DNA from: Candidatus Brocadiia bacterium
GTDB lineage: Bacteria; Planctomycetota; MHYJ01; WSZJ01
DNA length: 6,042 bases
Direction: 5' to 3'
Assembly (NCBI GenBank): GCA_013360825.1
Contig: JABWAY010000250.1
Span: forward strand, 1-6,042
Position numbers and translations under genes: made by a program. Below are positions 5,341-6,042 of this stretch, in pieces (within the stretch, counting starts at the first letter, position 1; each line of letters opens with the position of its first letter). Under the pieces are notes generated by a model. That model did no database searches, had not been told where the DNA came from, and saw only the letters and a program-made list of their open reading frames with translations.

Positions 5341-5364
5341 GGGGCGGGACGGTTCGGGACGGGG

Positions 5365-6042
5365 TCAGCGCAGGGGCAGGACGACGAGGACGCCGTGCCC
5401 GGTCCTCGCCGCGGCAGGCGCGTCCTGCGGCGGGAGTTCGTCCGCGAACCCGACCAGCCAGGCGCGATCGTGATCGGCGCGCCGCCACCAGAGGTCGAAC
5501 ATCCGCCGCCGCGCCGTCCGGCCGAGCCGGGACCGCAGGTCGGAGAGCCGGGCGGCGCCGTCTGCGGCGCGTTCGGATCCCGCGGGGAGATCGCCGATCC
5601 AAGCCACCGACCCGCTGTCGACGATGGCGGCCTCGCGGAGATCGCGATCCGTCTCGTTCAGCGCGCGTCCGTCCGTCACGGAGAGCCGCCCCGCCCCGGC
5701 GCGGGAACTCCGGCGGACCGTGCAGACGGTGGAGCGCGCCGCCATGAAACCGGGGCGGACCTCGAAGCCGTCCCCGGTCCGGGCGACCTCGACGACCCGT
5801 TCGCCGGCGTCGCGGGGTGAGAAGAACGCCGGTTCCGGTTCTGCGGGGCCTTCCTGTGCATACGCGAGCGGACCGGCGACCGGCGCGGTGACGGCGGTCG
5901 CCTCGAAGCGATCCCAGTTGCGGCCGCGTGCGACCTCGATCGCGAAGGACTCGACCGAGGCGGTCGCGGGAGGAGCCGCGAGGGGGACGACGGCGGCGCC
6001 GGCGATCAGGATCCCGGCCACGGCCGCGCCGCGGAGCCGGGG
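5365..6042 (-). CDS. Secreted protein of unknown function, 5' end beyond the window
   Basis: I do not recognise this family. The frame is open to the right edge: before the GTG at 6021-6019 it reads PRLRGAA and continues VAGILIAGAAVVPLAAPPAT, a basic then hydrophobic run like a signal peptide ending near ATAS. The true start is therefore probably outside the window; a GTG start would give 218 residues. Codons are strongly G/C-ending in this frame, supporting real coding. The mature part is rich in Arg, Ala and acidic residues and has one cysteine (residue 100 counted from the GTG). A charged C-terminal section contains RRRMFDLWWRRADHDRAWLV (residues 171-190) and ends HGVLVVLPLR. No catalytic motif or further membrane segment is evident. 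It converges on the cytochrome operon with 24 bases between the stops and no hairpin terminator there. Confidence 0.65.
   Translation of the reverse strand, partial: PRLRGAAVAGILIAGAAVVPLAAPPATASVESFAIEVARGRNWDRFEATAVTAPVAGPLAYAQEGPAEPEPAFFSPRDAGERVVEVARTGDGFEVRPGFMAARSTVCTVRRSSRAGAGRLSVTDGRALNETDRDLREAAIVDSGSVAWIGDLPAGSERAADGAARLSDLRSRLGRTARRRMFDLWWRRADHDRAWLVGFADELPPQDAPAAARTGHGVLVVLPLR

Noticed and set aside
4266..5747. Plus-strand frame of 493 codons overlapping the diheme cytochrome and the secreted-protein gene
   Set aside because: Composition is dominated by Gly, Arg and Ala with no domain, and it runs across the stop region of two genes on opposite strands.
5395..5820. Plus-strand frame opposite the secreted-protein gene
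   Set aside because: The minus-strand frame has a signal-peptide-like N-terminus and better codon bias; the plus frame is Pro/Arg/Gly-rich with no ribosome site.
1..6042. CRISPR array, tRNA/rRNA genes, insertion sequences or phage genes
   Set aside because: No regularly spaced repeats, no cloverleaf-like segment, no transposase or integrase motif and no terminal inverted repeats were seen on either strand.

Overview
The window is GC-rich bacterial chromosomal DNA with strong G/C preference at third codon positions. It shows no sign of phage, transposon, CRISPR array, rRNA or tRNA. The YidC has the large periplasmic domain of Gram-negative-type bacteria. The single-cluster ferredoxin, the YHS/cytochrome fusion and the weak use of Shine-Dalgarno sites in one operon suggest a high-GC member of the Planctomycetota or a related lineage. 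That placement is an inference from gene style, not a demonstrated assignment.

Left part, minus strand (positions 1-2234): a housekeeping operon read right to left. It starts at a sigma70-like promoter (2234-2206) that would give an almost leaderless transcript. Its genes are a small Trm112-like zinc protein with an extra C-terminal zinc ribbon (2197-1925), the membrane insertase yidC (1921-122), and the first 36 codons of the tRNA-modifying GTPase mnmE (108-1, running off the edge). All three start with GTG. The yidC-mnmE order is the classical one, but the usual upstream genes rpmH, rnpA and yidD are absent; the Trm112-like gene holds that place.

Middle (2235-3036): a divergent regulatory region carries a 9-bp inverted repeat and three copies of a GGWCCGCGG motif, two of them preceded by TTGAC. 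It is followed by a plus-strand 77-residue [4Fe-4S] ferredoxin (2471-2704) with a textbook intrinsic terminator (2725-2760), so the ferredoxin is its own unit. About 276 bases without a recognisable gene follow.

Right part, plus strand (3037-5340): a two-gene operon and the most unusual content of the window. The first gene encodes an exported protein joining a YHS metal-site domain, a beta-rich middle domain, and a cytochrome c'/c556-like helical domain with a C-terminal CxxCHxxYR heme site. The second encodes a membrane-anchored diheme cytochrome c whose two related heme domains flank an inserted segment resembling a degenerate RnfG/NosR-type FMN-binding domain. I infer that together they form an extracytoplasmic electron-transfer pair with a possible metal-sensing or metal-handling part; the substrate is unknown.

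Right edge, minus strand (6042-5365): a convergent gene for a secreted protein of unknown function, whose 5' end probably lies beyond the window.
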